Origin: Defluviicoccus sp046348835
Lineage (GTDB): Bacteria; Pseudomonadota; Alphaproteobacteria; Rhodospirillales; Defluviicoccaceae
Length of the DNA stretch: 64,000 nt
Assembly (NCBI GenBank): GCA_046348835.1
Contig: JAXMDM010000004.1
Coordinates: 496,001 to 560,000, forward strand
Reading direction: 5' to 3'
Shown here piece after piece: positions 25,633 through 35,287 of this stretch (within the stretch, counting starts at the first letter, position 1; each line of letters opens with the position of its first letter). The position numbers and the translations under genes are program-made. A model generated the notes under the pieces. The model ran no database searches, had not been told where the DNA came from, and was given only the letters and a program-made list of their open reading frames with translations.

Positions 25633-26514
25633 TTAGATCGCTTCGGCGCCGGAAATGATCTCGATGAGTTCTTTAGTGATGGTCGCTTGCCGGCTGCGGT
25701 TATAGGTCAGGGTCAACTGATTGATCATGTCCCCGGCATTGCGCGTCGCGTTATCCATTGCCGTCATCCGCGCCCCCTGCTCGGACGCGTAGCTCTCGAG
25801 AAGCGCGGCGAAGATTTGCATGGACAAGCTTGCCGGCATCAACGTCTCGAGCAGGCTGTCCTCGTCGGGCTCCAGTTCGTAGGCCGCCGTCTGCATTCCC
25901 TCGCCTCCCTGCAGGGAGGTGGTGGGGAACGGGATGATCTGCTTCGCCGTGACCACCTGCGACATCGCCGACTTGAACGTATTGTACAGAAGCGTACAGA
26001 CGTCGAACTCCCGCGCCTCGAACTTGTTGCGGAGGTTGCGGGCGATGTCCCGGGCCGGGCCGAACCGGGCCCCGGTGCGGGTGATATTGTCGAGCGTATC
26101 GACGATCAGGCTGCTGTGTTCCCGGCGCAAGGAATCCCGTCCCTTGCGGCCGATGCACAGCAGTTCCACGTCCTTTCCGGCTTTGTGGAGCTGGGAGACG
26201 CGGCGACGGGTTTCGCGGACGATGTTCGAGTTGAAGCCGCCGCAGAGGCCGCGGTCGGCGGTCACCACCACGAGCAGGTGCTTCTGATCGCCACCGTAAC
26301 CGGACAGCAGCTTGGGCGCGGTATCGAGCGTCGGCAGGCTGGTGATCAATCCCGACAGCATCCGCTCCATGCTAGTGGCATAGTGGCGGCCGTCTTCTGC
26401 TGCGGCTTGCGCTCGCCGCAGCTTCGCCGCCGCGACCATCTTCATCGCCGCGGTGATCTTCTGCGTCGACTTGACGCTGGTGATGCGGACCCGGAGGTCT
26501 TTGAGGCTTGGCAT
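25633..26514 (-). CDS. atpG: ATP synthase F1 gamma subunit
   Basis: 293 aa. The central rotor stalk. N-terminal coiled-coil helix MPSLKDLRVRITSVKSTQKI TA-type signature, the Rossmann-like central domain (LLVVVTADRGLCGGFNSNIV) and the C-terminal helix RMTAMDNATRNAGDMINQLT ending ITKELIEIISGAEAI are all typical. It lies between atpA (41-base gap) and atpD, same strand. Confidence 0.97.
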   Translation of the reverse strand: MPSLKDLRVRITSVKSTQKITAAMKMVAAAKLRRAQAAAEDGRHYATSMERMLSGLITSLPTLDTAPKLLSGYGGDQKHLLVVVTADRGLCGGFNSNIVRETRRRVSQLHKAGKDVELLCIGRKGRDSLRREHSSLIVDTLDNITRTGARFGPARDIARNLRNKFEAREFDVCTLLYNTFKSAMSQVVTAKQIIPFPTTSLQGGEGMQTAAYELEPDEDSLLETLMPASLSMQIFAALLESYASEQGARMTAMDNATRNAGDMINQLTLTYNRSRQATITKELIEIISGAEAI

Positions 26515-26555
26515 GTCGCTCGCCTTCCGCTGTCAATCGTCAGGAGGCGGCGCAA

Positions 26556-28088
26556 TTAGGAGAAGGACTTGCCGAAGCGCTCAAGAAGCCCCTTCAGCTT
26601 GTCCTCGGTTTCCGGTGTCAGATCCTTCTGGGTACGGATTGCCTCGAGGACGTCGGCGCCGTTGGCGCGAATGCTGTCGAGGAAGCCCTCTTCGTAGCGG
26701 GTGACGTCGTCGGCTGGGACCGCATCCAGATAGCCGCGGGTGCCGGCGTAGATGACCACCACCTGCTCTTCCACCGGATAGGGCTTGAACTGGGGTTGTT
26801 TGAGGAGCTGGGTCAGCCGGGCTCCGCGGTTCAGCAGCTTCTGCGTCGAGGCGTCCAGGTCGGATGCGAACTGGGCGAAGGCGGCCATCTCGCGGTACTG
26901 AGCGAGTTCCAGCTTGATTGATCCCGCCACCTTCTTCATCGCCTTGATCTGTGCCGCGGACCCCACTCGGCTGACCGAAATGCCGACGTTCACCGCCGGC
27001 CGGATGCCTTTGTAAAACAGCTCGGTTTCCAGGAAGATCTGGCCATCGGTGATGGAGATGACGTTGGTCGGAATGTAGGCGGAGACGTCGCCCGCCTGGG
27101 TTTCGATCACCGGGAGCGCGGTCAGCGACCCGCTGCCATGGTCCTGGTTCAACTTGGCGGCACGCTCCAGCAGCCGCGAGTGGAGGTAGAACACGTCTCC
27201 GGGGTAAGCCTCGCGGCCCGGCGGCCGACGGAGAAGGAGCGACATCTGGCGGTAGGCGACGGCCTGCTTCGAGAGGTCGTCGTAGAATAGAACCGCATGC
27301 ATGCCGTTGTCGCGGAAGTACTCACCCATGGTGCAACCGGTATACGGCGCGAGATATTGCAGCGGCGCCGGCTCCGATGCGGTTGCCGCGACGACAATGG
27401 AGTAAGCCATCGCGTCGTTATCTTGCAGGATCTTCACGAGTTGCGCGACAGAGGAACGCTTCTGGCCGACCGCCACGTAGATGCAGTAGAGCTTTTCAGA
27501 CTCGTCCTTGGCGGTTTCGTTGACCTGCTTCTGGTTGAGGATGGTGTCGATGATGATCGCGGTCTTGCCCGTCTGCCGGTCGCCAATGACCAACTCGCGT
27601 TGACCGCGGCCGATCGGGATCAGGCTGTCGACCGCCTTGATCCCCGTCTGCATCGGCTCATGGACCGAACGCCGCGGGATGATTCCCGGCGCCTTGACGT
27701 CGGCGACACGCCGTTCGGTCGCCTCGATCGGGCCTTTGCCGTCGATGGGCTCGCCCAGCGCATTGACCACCCGTCCCAGCAGCGCCCGCCCGACCGGGAC
27801 GTCGACGATCGCACCGGTGCGTTTGACCGTGTCGCCCTCTCGAATTTCGCGGTCGACACCGAACAGCACGACGCCGACGTTGTCCTCCTCGAGGTTGAGG
27901 GCCATGCCCTTGGTGCCGTCGGGAAACTCCACCAGTTCGCCGGCCTGCACCTTGTCCAGGCCATAGACGCGGGCGATACCGTCACCGACGGAGAGAACGG
28001 TTCCTACTTCGGCAACCTCAGCTTCGGTCCCGAACGAGGCGATCTGCTTCTTGATTATCTCGGAGATTTCAGCGGCCCGGATTTCCAT
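26556..28088 (-). CDS. atpA: ATP synthase F1 alpha subunit
   Basis: 510 aa. The non-catalytic nucleotide-binding subunit. It starts MEIRAAEISEIIKKQIASFG. The P-loop is GDRQTGKTAIIIDTILNQ, and the catalytic-interface Arg segment is visible in PTNVISITDGQIFLETELFY, then RPAVNVGISVSRVGSAAQIK. The C-terminus LERFGKSFS is normal. The ATG overlaps the atpH stop by one base (TGATG), so translation is coupled. As in other alphaproteobacteria, F0 genes are not adjacent. Confidence 0.98.
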   Translation of the reverse strand: MEIRAAEISEIIKKQIASFGTEAEVAEVGTVLSVGDGIARVYGLDKVQAGELVEFPDGTKGMALNLEEDNVGVVLFGVDREIREGDTVKRTGAIVDVPVGRALLGRVVNALGEPIDGKGPIEATERRVADVKAPGIIPRRSVHEPMQTGIKAVDSLIPIGRGQRELVIGDRQTGKTAIIIDTILNQKQVNETAKDESEKLYCIYVAVGQKRSSVAQLVKILQDNDAMAYSIVVAATASEPAPLQYLAPYTGCTMGEYFRDNGMHAVLFYDDLSKQAVAYRQMSLLLRRPPGREAYPGDVFYLHSRLLERAAKLNQDHGSGSLTALPVIETQAGDVSAYIPTNVISITDGQIFLETELFYKGIRPAVNVGISVSRVGSAAQIKAMKKVAGSIKLELAQYREMAAFAQFASDLDASTQKLLNRGARLTQLLKQPQFKPYPVEEQVVVIYAGTRGYLDAVPADDVTRYEEGFLDSIRANGADVLEAIRTQKDLTPETEDKLKGLLERFGKSFS

Positions 28089-28648
28089 CAGGCGACCCCC
28101 TTAATGGCAAGGCTCAAACGTTTTAGCTTGCTCTTCAATGAGCTGTCGATCATTCGCGACCCGACTTGGACGACCAGTCCGCCGAGCAGGCCTGGATCCG
28201 TCCGCGTCGTGAGCGCGATCTGCTTGGAGACCGCCTTCTGCAGGGCGCGGGTGATCGCCTCCTGCTGCGCGTCGGTCAATGGCTTCGCCGAGACGACCTC
28301 GACCCGGGTCTGACCGCGCTCTTCGGCGACCCGCTGCAGGTAGGCTCGAATGATGTCCGGTAGCACGAACAGCCGCCGGTTCTCGGTGATCACGCCGATG
28401 AACCGGCCGGCCAGATCGCTCATCCCGGCGGCTTTCAGGATCGCATCGACGGCTTGCCACTGACTGGCCCGGCCGATCACCGGCGACGCGATCAGCCGGC
28501 GGAAGTCGGCGCTCTCCTGGATGAGCCCATCCAAGGCCTGCATCTCTGCGGCAACGGAATCGACCGCCCCCGCCGAGCTGGCAAGTTCAAACAGAGCGGA
28601 TGCGTAACGCCCAGCGAGGCCGGTAGAACCAGCGGTTGCAGATGTCAC
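28088..28648 (-). CDS. atpH: ATP synthase F1 delta subunit
   Basis: 186 aa. Peripheral stalk subunit linking F1 to the b subunits. It starts GTG at 28648 (MTSATAGSTGLAGRYASALF, the family pattern GLAxRYAxALFELA). The C-terminal signature ALTTRTDPGLLGGLVVQVGS and the end DSSLKSKLKRLSLAI are typical. It is first in the F1 operon, with a GAGGGCG Shine-Dalgarno-like stretch upstream. Confidence 0.95.
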   Translation of the reverse strand: MTSATAGSTGLAGRYASALFELASSAGAVDSVAAEMQALDGLIQESADFRRLIASPVIGRASQWQAVDAILKAAGMSDLAGRFIGVITENRRLFVLPDIIRAYLQRVAEERGQTRVEVVSAKPLTDAQQEAITRALQKAVSKQIALTTRTDPGLLGGLVVQVGSRMIDSSLKSKLKRLSLAIKGVA

Positions 28649-28924
28649 CGGAAAGCGCCCTCATTATGTTAGTTCTTAATGGCCAAGGGATCCTGAGAAA
28701 GATCCGCATCCGACGCACGACGGAACAGGCTCGTCATTGCGCGAGGAACCGTTCTCTAACATACTCATTTCGGCGTTGCAACCCGACTTACCTTCGCCGC
28801 TGCGGCGAAAAGTGGCGCATTTCCGCGCCTTATCCGACCCCGCTGGACGGACATGCGCGCCGACGATGGTCTGCCTGGGACAGGGGCGGTGATGGCGACC
28901 AACCGACCGCCAGGTCCTCGGCCG
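28649..28924 (-). promoter_or_regulatory. Upstream region of the atp operon
   Basis: 276 bases between the priA stop and atpH hold the leader and promoter of the F1 operon. On the minus strand I see a CATAAT candidate -10 close to the start, without a good -35, and a GGATC/GATCC inverted pair flanking 8 bases (around 28688-28706). No open frame here looks like a gene. No promoter can be assigned firmly. Confidence 0.3.
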
Positions 28925-31117
28925 TTAGAGAAAGCTCTGCGGATCGATATCCACCTGCAGTCGCACTGACTTCGGCCATGGGACCCGGCCGATCCAGGCT
29001 CGAATGATCGCCGAGAGGGGGGCCGCGCGCGGGGCCAGGACGAGAAAGCGTCGCCGGTAGCGACCGCGCAGGAGGGCGAGCGGTGCGGGTGCCGGGCCGA
29101 GGACGGATCCGCCAACGAGGCTAGGGGCGGTGCTGGCCAGCGATCGTGCCGCCTGGTCCACCCTTTCCTCCGAGCGGTCCGACAGGATGAGGGCGGCCAG
29201 GCGGCCGAAGGGCGGCATTCCGGCGGCGCGCCGCGCCTCTTCCTCGGCGGAGAGGAAACGGTCCCGGTCGCCCGAAGCCAACGCCGCCATCACCGGGTGG
29301 GACGGCAGCGTCGTCTGCACCAGCACTTGCCCCTGTCGATCCGCGCGGCCGGCCCGGCCGGCCACCTGGGTGAGCAATTGCCATGTCCGCTCGCCGGCAC
29401 GCAGGTCGCCGCCGGTCAGACCCAGGTCGGCATCGATGACGCCGACCGTGGTCAGAAGCGGAAAGTGATAGCCCTTGGCGACGATCTGCGTGCCGATCAC
29501 CACGTCGACCGCATGTTCCTCGATCTGGCGGACGAAGGTTGCGGCGGTTCCCGGCCCGGTGAGGGTATCGCTGGTGGCGACGAGCAGACGTAACTCGGGG
29601 GTCAGTCGCCGAACCTCCTCGGTGAGACGTTCGACGCCCGGCCCGCAGGCGGCGAGCGCATCGGCCGAGCAGACCGGGCAGCGCCGGGGGACCGGCTGGG
29701 TGAAGCCGCAGTGGTGGCACAGCAGTCGTCCCAGTGCCCGGTGCTCGACCAGCCAGGCAGTGCAGGCGGGGCAGCCGAAGCGGTGGCCGCAGCCGCGACA
29801 GAGGGTCAGGGGCGCATATCCCCGCCGGTTCAGGAACAGCAGGGTCTGCTCACCGCGCCGTGCCGTATCGACGATCGCGAGGCGTAGCCGGGGCGACAGA
29901 AACTCCCCCCGAGGCGGGCGATCGGCGCGCAAATCGATCAGGTCGATGGTGGGCGGTGGCGCTGGCGCGGGGCGGCCGGGGAGCCTGACCGCGGTGTACC
30001 GTCCGCTTGTCGCGTTGACGATGGTTTCGAGGGAAGGCGTCGCCGAGACGAGGATAATTGGAATGTCGCCGATGCGGGCCCGTACGACCGCCATGTCCCG
30101 CGCGTGATAGGCAACGCCGTCTTCCTGCTTGAACGAAGGATCGTGCTCCTCGTCGACGATAATCAGCCCTAGGTCGCGAAACGGTAGAAATAGAGCCGAT
30201 CGCGCCCCGACGACGACGGGAGCCTCGCCGTCGAGTACCGCCCGCCACGTGCGTCGACGGCTGGCGCTGCCGATCTCCGAGTGCCAGGTGAGGGGCGGGG
30301 CGCCGAAGCGTGCCCGGAACCGGCTGAGCCATTGAGCACTCAGCGCGATCTCCGGCAGCAGGACCAGAACCTGGCGGCCGCGGGAGAGGGTCTCGGCGAT
30401 CGCTTCGAAGTAGACTTCGGTCTTACCCGAGCCCGGCGCGCCATCGAGAAGACGGACGGCGAAGCCGCCACCGACCGACAGGGCCTCCGCTGCTCGCCGC
30501 TGTTCCTCCGTCAGGTGCAATCCCGGACGGCGCCAGTCCGGCCGCTCGATCGCTTCCGTATGTTGCATAAAAACAACGCCCAGGTCCCGAAGCGAGCGAA
30601 CTACGGCGGGACCGACACCGGCCTCGCGGGCGAGTTCGCCCGGCCGTCGGGGGCGCCCGTCGGCCAGGACCTGGATGACCCGTCGCCGGGCCGGGGTGAG
30701 CTCGATGGGCGGTTGCGGTTGGCTCAGGGCGAGATGGTGCCGGTCGTCCACGGGGCGGAGCGCGTTCGGTACGCTCATCGCCATTTTGAGCACCGCACCG
30801 ACCCGATTGACCGTGTAGCCGGCCACCCACTCGACGAATCGAATTGAGGATTCTGGCAGCGGTGGAAGCGGATGCGCCGCCTGGACCGGGCGCAGGCGGT
30901 CGGCCGGAAGCTCTCCGCGTTCCGTTCCCCAGACGACGCCGGTGACCGATCGGCGGCCGAGCGGAACCTGGACAAACGTCCCCAAATCAAGCCGCAAGGG
31001 AGCCGGAACCCGGTAGTCGTAGGCCTCATCGAGCGGCAGCGGCAGCAACACTTGAACGCAGCTTTCCGCGGCCAAGCCTCCCTTCCCGCGAGCCCCCGGC
31101 GCATCCATGTTGCTCAT
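28925..31117 (-). CDS. priA: Primosomal replication protein N' (DNA helicase)
   Basis: 730 aa. PriA restarts stalled forks by loading the replisome. An N-terminal DNA-binding domain (VQVLLPLPLDEAYDYRVPAP) precedes the helicase core with Walker A (LLDGAPGSGKTEVYFEAI), DEEH box (LIIVDEEHDPSFKQEDGVAY) and SATPSLET. The eight-cysteine zinc-binding insert is complete (CRGCG, CPAC, CHHCG, CPVC), followed by IGTQIVAKGYHFP and the QVAGRAGRADRQGQV motif VI. I use ATG 31117 (MSNMDAPG); 31108 or 31147 are possible. It is divergent from the DUF484 gene with a very short shared upstream region. Confidence 0.95.
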   Translation of the reverse strand: MSNMDAPGARGKGGLAAESCVQVLLPLPLDEAYDYRVPAPLRLDLGTFVQVPLGRRSVTGVVWGTERGELPADRLRPVQAAHPLPPLPESSIRFVEWVAGYTVNRVGAVLKMAMSVPNALRPVDDRHHLALSQPQPPIELTPARRRVIQVLADGRPRRPGELAREAGVGPAVVRSLRDLGVVFMQHTEAIERPDWRRPGLHLTEEQRRAAEALSVGGGFAVRLLDGAPGSGKTEVYFEAIAETLSRGRQVLVLLPEIALSAQWLSRFRARFGAPPLTWHSEIGSASRRRTWRAVLDGEAPVVVGARSALFLPFRDLGLIIVDEEHDPSFKQEDGVAYHARDMAVVRARIGDIPIILVSATPSLETIVNATSGRYTAVRLPGRPAPAPPPTIDLIDLRADRPPRGEFLSPRLRLAIVDTARRGEQTLLFLNRRGYAPLTLCRGCGHRFGCPACTAWLVEHRALGRLLCHHCGFTQPVPRRCPVCSADALAACGPGVERLTEEVRRLTPELRLLVATSDTLTGPGTAATFVRQIEEHAVDVVIGTQIVAKGYHFPLLTTVGVIDADLGLTGGDLRAGERTWQLLTQVAGRAGRADRQGQVLVQTTLPSHPVMAALASGDRDRFLSAEEEARRAAGMPPFGRLAALILSDRSEERVDQAARSLASTAPSLVGGSVLGPAPAPLALLRGRYRRRFLVLAPRAAPLSAIIRAWIGRVPWPKSVRLQVDIDPQSFL

Positions 31118-31173
31118 GGCAGCGAGTTTAGAGATGAATATGTGCAACAGACATGTGTCTTAGGGGCTTCACT

Positions 31174-31905
31174 ATGGACCAGGACGCCGATCACGGTTTT
31201 CTCTCCCCGCCGCTGTGCGAGGAGGCCAGTTACCCGCGCGGGATGTCGGACCAAGAGGTCGCCGATTTTCTCGAACAGAACCCGGACTTCTTCGTCAGCC
31301 GGCCACACCTCCTGCAGAACATGACCCCCCCGGCGCGGTGGAACAATGGCGCCGTCGTCGACCTGCAACGGCATTGGGTCGACGTGCTGACCAACGAGAT
31401 CGACGGTCTTCGTGAATGCGCATCCAGCGTCATCGAAACCAGCCGGGTCAACCTCGCCACGCAGGCTCGTATGCACGCGGCGGTGCTGGCATTGCTCGAC
31501 GCGTCGTCATTGGAGGAGATGGTCGAGCTGGTGAGCGAGGAGCTGCCGCAGCTGTTCGACGTGCACCTGGCGTGCATCTGTGTCGAAGCGCTCGACGATG
31601 TGCCTGAAGGGATGGCGCACTTGCCGCCCGGCACGGTCGCCGGCCTGGCGGGCGAAAAGGACGTGGTGCTGCTGGAAGATATCAGCGACGACGGGACCCT
31701 GTTCGGCCCGGAATGCGAGGCAATCCGGTCGGCGGCCCTGGTTCGGCTGGGCATTGGCTGCGAAGGCGAAGCGCCGGCCGCCCTGCTCGCCTTCGGATCG
31801 TCGGTTCCGCATGTTTTCTCACCCCGCCAGGGCAAGGAGTTACTGAAGTTTCTGGGAGAGGTGGTCGCATGGCGCTTCAGCCGCTTGTGGGAAACCCGAA
31901 CCTAA
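31174..31905 (+). CDS. DUF484 (GAF-like) protein
   Basis: 243 aa from ATG 31174. The N-terminal helix MSDQEVADFLEQNPDFFVSR and PHLLQNMTPPARWNNGAVVD are the DUF484 signature. A GAF-like sensory fold follows (LASLEEMV-type region from residue ~115, ending VFSPRQGKELLKFLGEVVAW). No ligand-binding residues can be identified. The gene is coupled to xerC, which starts 37 bases before this stop; DUF484-xerC linkage is widespread in proteobacteria and suggests a role related to chromosome dimer resolution, but none is established. Confidence 0.88.
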   Translation: MDQDADHGFLSPPLCEEASYPRGMSDQEVADFLEQNPDFFVSRPHLLQNMTPPARWNNGAVVDLQRHWVDVLTNEIDGLRECASSVIETSRVNLATQARMHAAVLALLDASSLEEMVELVSEELPQLFDVHLACICVEALDDVPEGMAHLPPGTVAGLAGEKDVVLLEDISDDGTLFGPECEAIRSAALVRLGIGCEGEAPAALLAFGSSVPHVFSPRQGKELLKFLGEVVAWRFSRLWETRT

Positions 31906-32843
31906 CTCCGCCCGGCAATCGAGAGGGAGACCTTGCGGCGGCACTCGCCGAGTGGCGATCGTGGCTGGCGGACGAACGTCGCGTCAGCCCGCGTACACTC
32001 GCCGCCTACCGCAGCGACGTAGACGCCTTTCTCGGGTTTCTTGCCGGGCATCTCGGGGCATCGCCGACGCCGGCCCGGCTCGCCGCCCTTGTCCCCGCCG
32101 ACCTGCGCGCGTGGCTCGCCCACTTGGCCAACCGCGGCCGAAGGCGGACATCGATCGCCCGGGGGATGGCCAGCGTCCGCAGCTTCTGCCGCTTTCTCGA
32201 TCGCCGCCACATCGCTCACGTGGCGCCTGCCTTTGCCGTGCGCACGCCGAAGCTGCCGCATATGCTGCCGAGGCCGCTCTCCGCCGATGAGGCGCTGGCG
32301 GTGGTCGAGAGCGCCGACGTCCCGGCTGCCGCTCCGTGGATCGCGGCCCGCGACGTGGCCCTGTTCTCCCTGCTCTACGGCTGCGGACTCCGGATCGGCG
32401 AAGCCCTGGCCCTGCCACGTCGTGCCACGCCGTTAGGGGAGATACTGAGGGTGGTGGGCAAGGGCAGCAAGGAGCGGGAAGTCCCGGTCCTGCCGGTGGT
32501 GCGCGACGCCGTCGCCCGTTATGTCGGCCTCTGTCCCTTCCAGGTGGGGCCGGACGAGGCGCTGTTTCTCGGCGCCAGGGGCGGGCGGCTCGACCCGGGC
32601 GTGGTGCAGAGGCAGATGCGGCAGGCGCGGCGTTGCCTGGGCCTGCCGGAGACGGCGACGCCCCACGCGCTTCGCCATAGCTTTGCCACCCACCTGCTCG
32701 GCGGCGGCGGCGACCTCAGGACGATCCAGGAACTGCTGGGCCACGCCTCGCTGTCGACGACGCAGCGCTATACCGAGGTGGATGCGACCCGGCTTGCCGA
32801 GATTCACCGGGCCGCTCATCCCCGGTCGCGCCGCGAGGGCTGA
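31869..32843 (+). CDS. xerC: Tyrosine recombinase XerC
   Basis: 324 aa. Resolves chromosome dimers at dif with XerD. The N-terminal SAM-like core-binding domain (LAAALAEWRSWLADERRVSP) is followed by the catalytic domain with all tyrosine-recombinase residues: Arg175 (GCGLRIGEAL), Lys198 (VVGKGSKEREVP), His266 and Arg269 (PHALRHSFATHLL), His292 (LLGHASLSTTQRY) and the nucleophile Tyr301. The start at 31869 has GGGAGAGG seven bases upstream and lies inside the DUF484 gene. Its 3' end overlaps the convergent MFS gene by 28 bases. The DUF484 linkage argues for XerC rather than XerD or an integrase. Confidence 0.93.
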   Translation: MALQPLVGNPNLTPPGNREGDLAAALAEWRSWLADERRVSPRTLAAYRSDVDAFLGFLAGHLGASPTPARLAALVPADLRAWLAHLANRGRRRTSIARGMASVRSFCRFLDRRHIAHVAPAFAVRTPKLPHMLPRPLSADEALAVVESADVPAAAPWIAARDVALFSLLYGCGLRIGEALALPRRATPLGEILRVVGKGSKEREVPVLPVVRDAVARYVGLCPFQVGPDEALFLGARGGRLDPGVVQRQMRQARRCLGLPETATPHALRHSFATHLLGGGGDLRTIQELLGHASLSTTQRYTEVDATRLAEIHRAAHPRSRREG

Positions 32844-34036
32844 CCGCGGCCGGCGAGAGAGAGCGCCGGCACCACCAGGATGGCGACCACGGCGACCGCG
32901 GTGAAGGCGATGCCCCAGGACAGGTTACCGCCGCCGCTGCCGCCCGTCGCATCGAGGACGGCGCCAAAGACCACCGGGCCGATCCCGGCGCAGCCGAAGC
33001 CGAACAGGGCGTGCAGCGCCAGGGTCGCCCCGCTGAGGCCGGGCGTTGCCGCCGCGGTGACTCCGGCCGTCAGCGCTGCCGAATCCAGCTGGACCGCCAC
33101 CGTGTAGATGAGGGCTATGACGACCACCAGCGGATAGGGAAGGGCGGCGGTGAAACCGATCGTCGCGGCGATCGCTGCCGAGACCACCGCGGCGAGGCGG
33201 ATCATTGGACGTCGCCCGAAGCGCAGGGCGAGCTCGTTGCCGCCGATGCTGGCGGCGACGGCGACCAGGCCGCTCAATGTCGCCACCGCCGTCGGCGTCA
33301 GGATGCCGGATAGTCCCGCCGGCTCGCTCGCCGCCGCCAGGGTGAGGAAGGCCACCAGCCAGGACCGCCAGGTGAACAACTCCCAGCAGTGCGCCCCGTA
33401 GGCGAGGACGTAGGCGATCGCGGTCCGGTTGTGGAACACCGGACGAAAGTCCAGCATCGCCCTGGTCTGCGGGCGTTGCGGTGGCTTCGTCGGTGCCAGG
33501 CAGAGGGCGAGAAGGAGGGCGATCAGGGCGGCGGCACCGCCCACCGCGAATGTCGCCCGCCAGCCCAACAACGGCGCCAACTGTCCGGCGACGAAGTAGG
33601 AGACTGCCGTCCCGAGACTGAAGCCGGCCGTGTAAAAGGAAATGGCGCGCGACGGTCGCGGGCCTCGATAGCGGTCGACGAGAACGCGCAGGCCGGGCAT
33701 GTAGGTGGCGGCGAGCCCGGTGCCGGCGAGGGAGCGGAACAGAATGGCCGACCAGAAACCTTCGGCCATGAGCGCGAAGCCGAAGGCGCTGGCGGCGGCG
33801 ACGCAGGTGCCCCCCAAGTAGATCAACCGGGCGTCATGGTGATCGGTGAGGGCGAGCAGCACCGGCGCCGCCGCGGCGTAAGCGGCGAAGTAGATGCCGG
33901 CGATCCAGCCGGCTTCGGTGTTGGTCAGTCCCCAAACGTCGACAAAGGACGGAAGCAGCGCCGGAAAGGCGAAGACACCCAGCATGGTCAGCACCTCCGC
34001 CGTGCAGAGGATAACGACCAGCCGCTGCTCCGACAT
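32816..34036 (-). CDS. MFS transporter
   Basis: 406 aa from ATG 34036 (a TTG at 34081 would add 15 residues). About 12 hydrophobic segments are visible. The first half begins ILCTAEVLTMLGVFAFPALL and has a loop 2-3 motif DHHDARLIYLGG in place of the classical GxLaDrxGRR, then RSLAGTGLAATYMPGLRVLVDRY. The second half carries ALRFGRRPMIRLAA between TM8 and TM9. It resembles cyanate/nitrate-type MFS permeases in layout, but the substrate cannot be named. Convergent with xerC, 28-base overlap. Confidence 0.85.
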   Translation of the reverse strand: MSEQRLVVILCTAEVLTMLGVFAFPALLPSFVDVWGLTNTEAGWIAGIYFAAYAAAAPVLLALTDHHDARLIYLGGTCVAAASAFGFALMAEGFWSAILFRSLAGTGLAATYMPGLRVLVDRYRGPRPSRAISFYTAGFSLGTAVSYFVAGQLAPLLGWRATFAVGGAAALIALLLALCLAPTKPPQRPQTRAMLDFRPVFHNRTAIAYVLAYGAHCWELFTWRSWLVAFLTLAAASEPAGLSGILTPTAVATLSGLVAVAASIGGNELALRFGRRPMIRLAAVVSAAIAATIGFTAALPYPLVVVIALIYTVAVQLDSAALTAGVTAAATPGLSGATLALHALFGFGCAGIGPVVFGAVLDATGGSGGGNLSWGIAFTAVAVVAILVVPALSLAGRGQPSRRDRG

Positions 34037-34186
34037 GCGGGGCCTGCCATTGCCGCGCGGTTCGACCGGGTCTTGTTCCAACGGGTGCGCCTCGCTCCGA
34101 GTGCTTCCCTAGCATCGGGGGCGCCGCCTCAGGCAAGAGAAATTACGCGGCAGATCCGACCCAAACGCGCCGGAGCCGGCCGCCGC

Positions 34187-35287
34187 TCAGCGGTAGGGTC
34201 CAGGGCGGGGAGCTCCGGCCAGACCCGCCTTGCCCAGGGCCAGGCCACGGCGTATGCGCAAATCGAGCCGTCTTTCGGGACTGAGCCCCGGAGCCGCCGC
34301 CAGGAGCAGCGTCGTGCGCGCCGCCTGAAGGAGGCCGCGAACGGCGAGGTCGGCTGCCTTGAGCCGCGGTCGCGGTGCGTTTTTCCGCATCAGCCGGCGA
34401 TAGCTGCGACCCTCGCGGCAGGCCCGTCGGACGACATAGGCCTCGAACTGCCGCTCGATGGGCACGAAATCGAGGACATAGGCTTCGGCCGAGGCGATGA
34501 TGCGCGGGCGGCGGCGGCCGAGGCGCATGAAGAACTCGGAATCCTCTCCTCCCGAGCGGCCGAAGGTGGGGTCGAAGCGGACCTGGCCGTCGGCGAAGCA
34601 GGTCTTTCGCCGCAAGACGGCATTGCCGCTGCGTGCCCCGGGCGTATAACCGTCGCGACCGACCTGAACGACGCCATTCACCTCCGGTGCATGGCGGGTG
34701 AATGCCCGGGTGACGCCGCGCGTCGCTCCCCCGCCCTCGAAGATCGGCCGGACGTCTCCGAGAAGGACGTCGATGCGATCGTCCTGCATGAGGCGAACCA
34801 CCGTCGACAGCCAAGCTTCCGGAACGACGAAATCATCATCGATGAACGCGATCAGCTCGCCGCGCGCTTCCTCTACGCCGCGATTGCGGGCAGAGGCGAT
34901 GTTCGCCACCGGTTCCTGGACGTAGCGGAGCCTGGGCTCGCTCGCCAGGCCGAGGGCGGTGACCACCGGCAGGGCGGCACCCGCCGGATCGTTGTCGATG
35001 ACGATGATCTCATAGGCGGTGTTGGCCGGTACCGACTGTTGAAGGCAGGAGTGAAGGCATCCCTCCAGCAACGTCGGGCGCTGATAGGTGCACACGACAA
35101 TGCTGAGGGTGACTTCCTCCACGGCCCGCCGGCGGGGCGGCGACGGCGCCTTCGCGGCCGGCGCGCCACCCAGTGCTCCTCCGCCTGCGGTGGCGGGACG
35201 AACGATCACGTTAGGTTTCACCCTATTCCCACCCGCATCTTGCGAGCGCCGGAGCACCCGGCTCGACGACGGACGGCTAACCGGCAT
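34187..35287 (-). CDS. Glycosyltransferase family 2
   Basis: 366 aa. The GT-A fold is visible: LSIVVCTYQRPTLLEGCLHS (nucleotide-binding strand), EIIVIDNDPAGAALPVV, NIASARNRGVEEARGELIAF, and the DxD-type metal site in AFIDDDFVVPEAWL. A later acidic motif is GRSGGEDSEFFMRLGRR (ED base candidate). The C-terminal ~100 residues are basic and helical, and may dock on the membrane. It overlaps the PilZ-HlyD gene by 11 bases at its 5' end if ATG 35287 is used; GTG 35221 is an alternative. Likely a sugar-adding step for the exopolysaccharide made by this cluster; donor and acceptor are unknown. Confidence 0.88.
   Translation of the reverse strand: MPVSRPSSSRVLRRSQDAGGNRVKPNVIVRPATAGGGALGGAPAAKAPSPPRRRAVEEVTLSIVVCTYQRPTLLEGCLHSCLQQSVPANTAYEIIVIDNDPAGAALPVVTALGLASEPRLRYVQEPVANIASARNRGVEEARGELIAFIDDDFVVPEAWLSTVVRLMQDDRIDVLLGDVRPIFEGGGATRGVTRAFTRHAPEVNGVVQVGRDGYTPGARSGNAVLRRKTCFADGQVRFDPTFGRSGGEDSEFFMRLGRRRPRIIASAEAYVLDFVPIERQFEAYVVRRACREGRSYRRLMRKNAPRPRLKAADLAVRGLLQAARTTLLLAAAPGLSPERRLDLRIRRGLALGKAGLAGAPRPGPYR

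Noticed and set aside
31869..32843. Tyrosine recombinase as a phage or island integrase for the tailspike-like genes
   Set aside because: Coupling to DUF484, length and typical XerC motifs identify the housekeeping recombinase, and it is not beside the tRNA or the tailspike genes.
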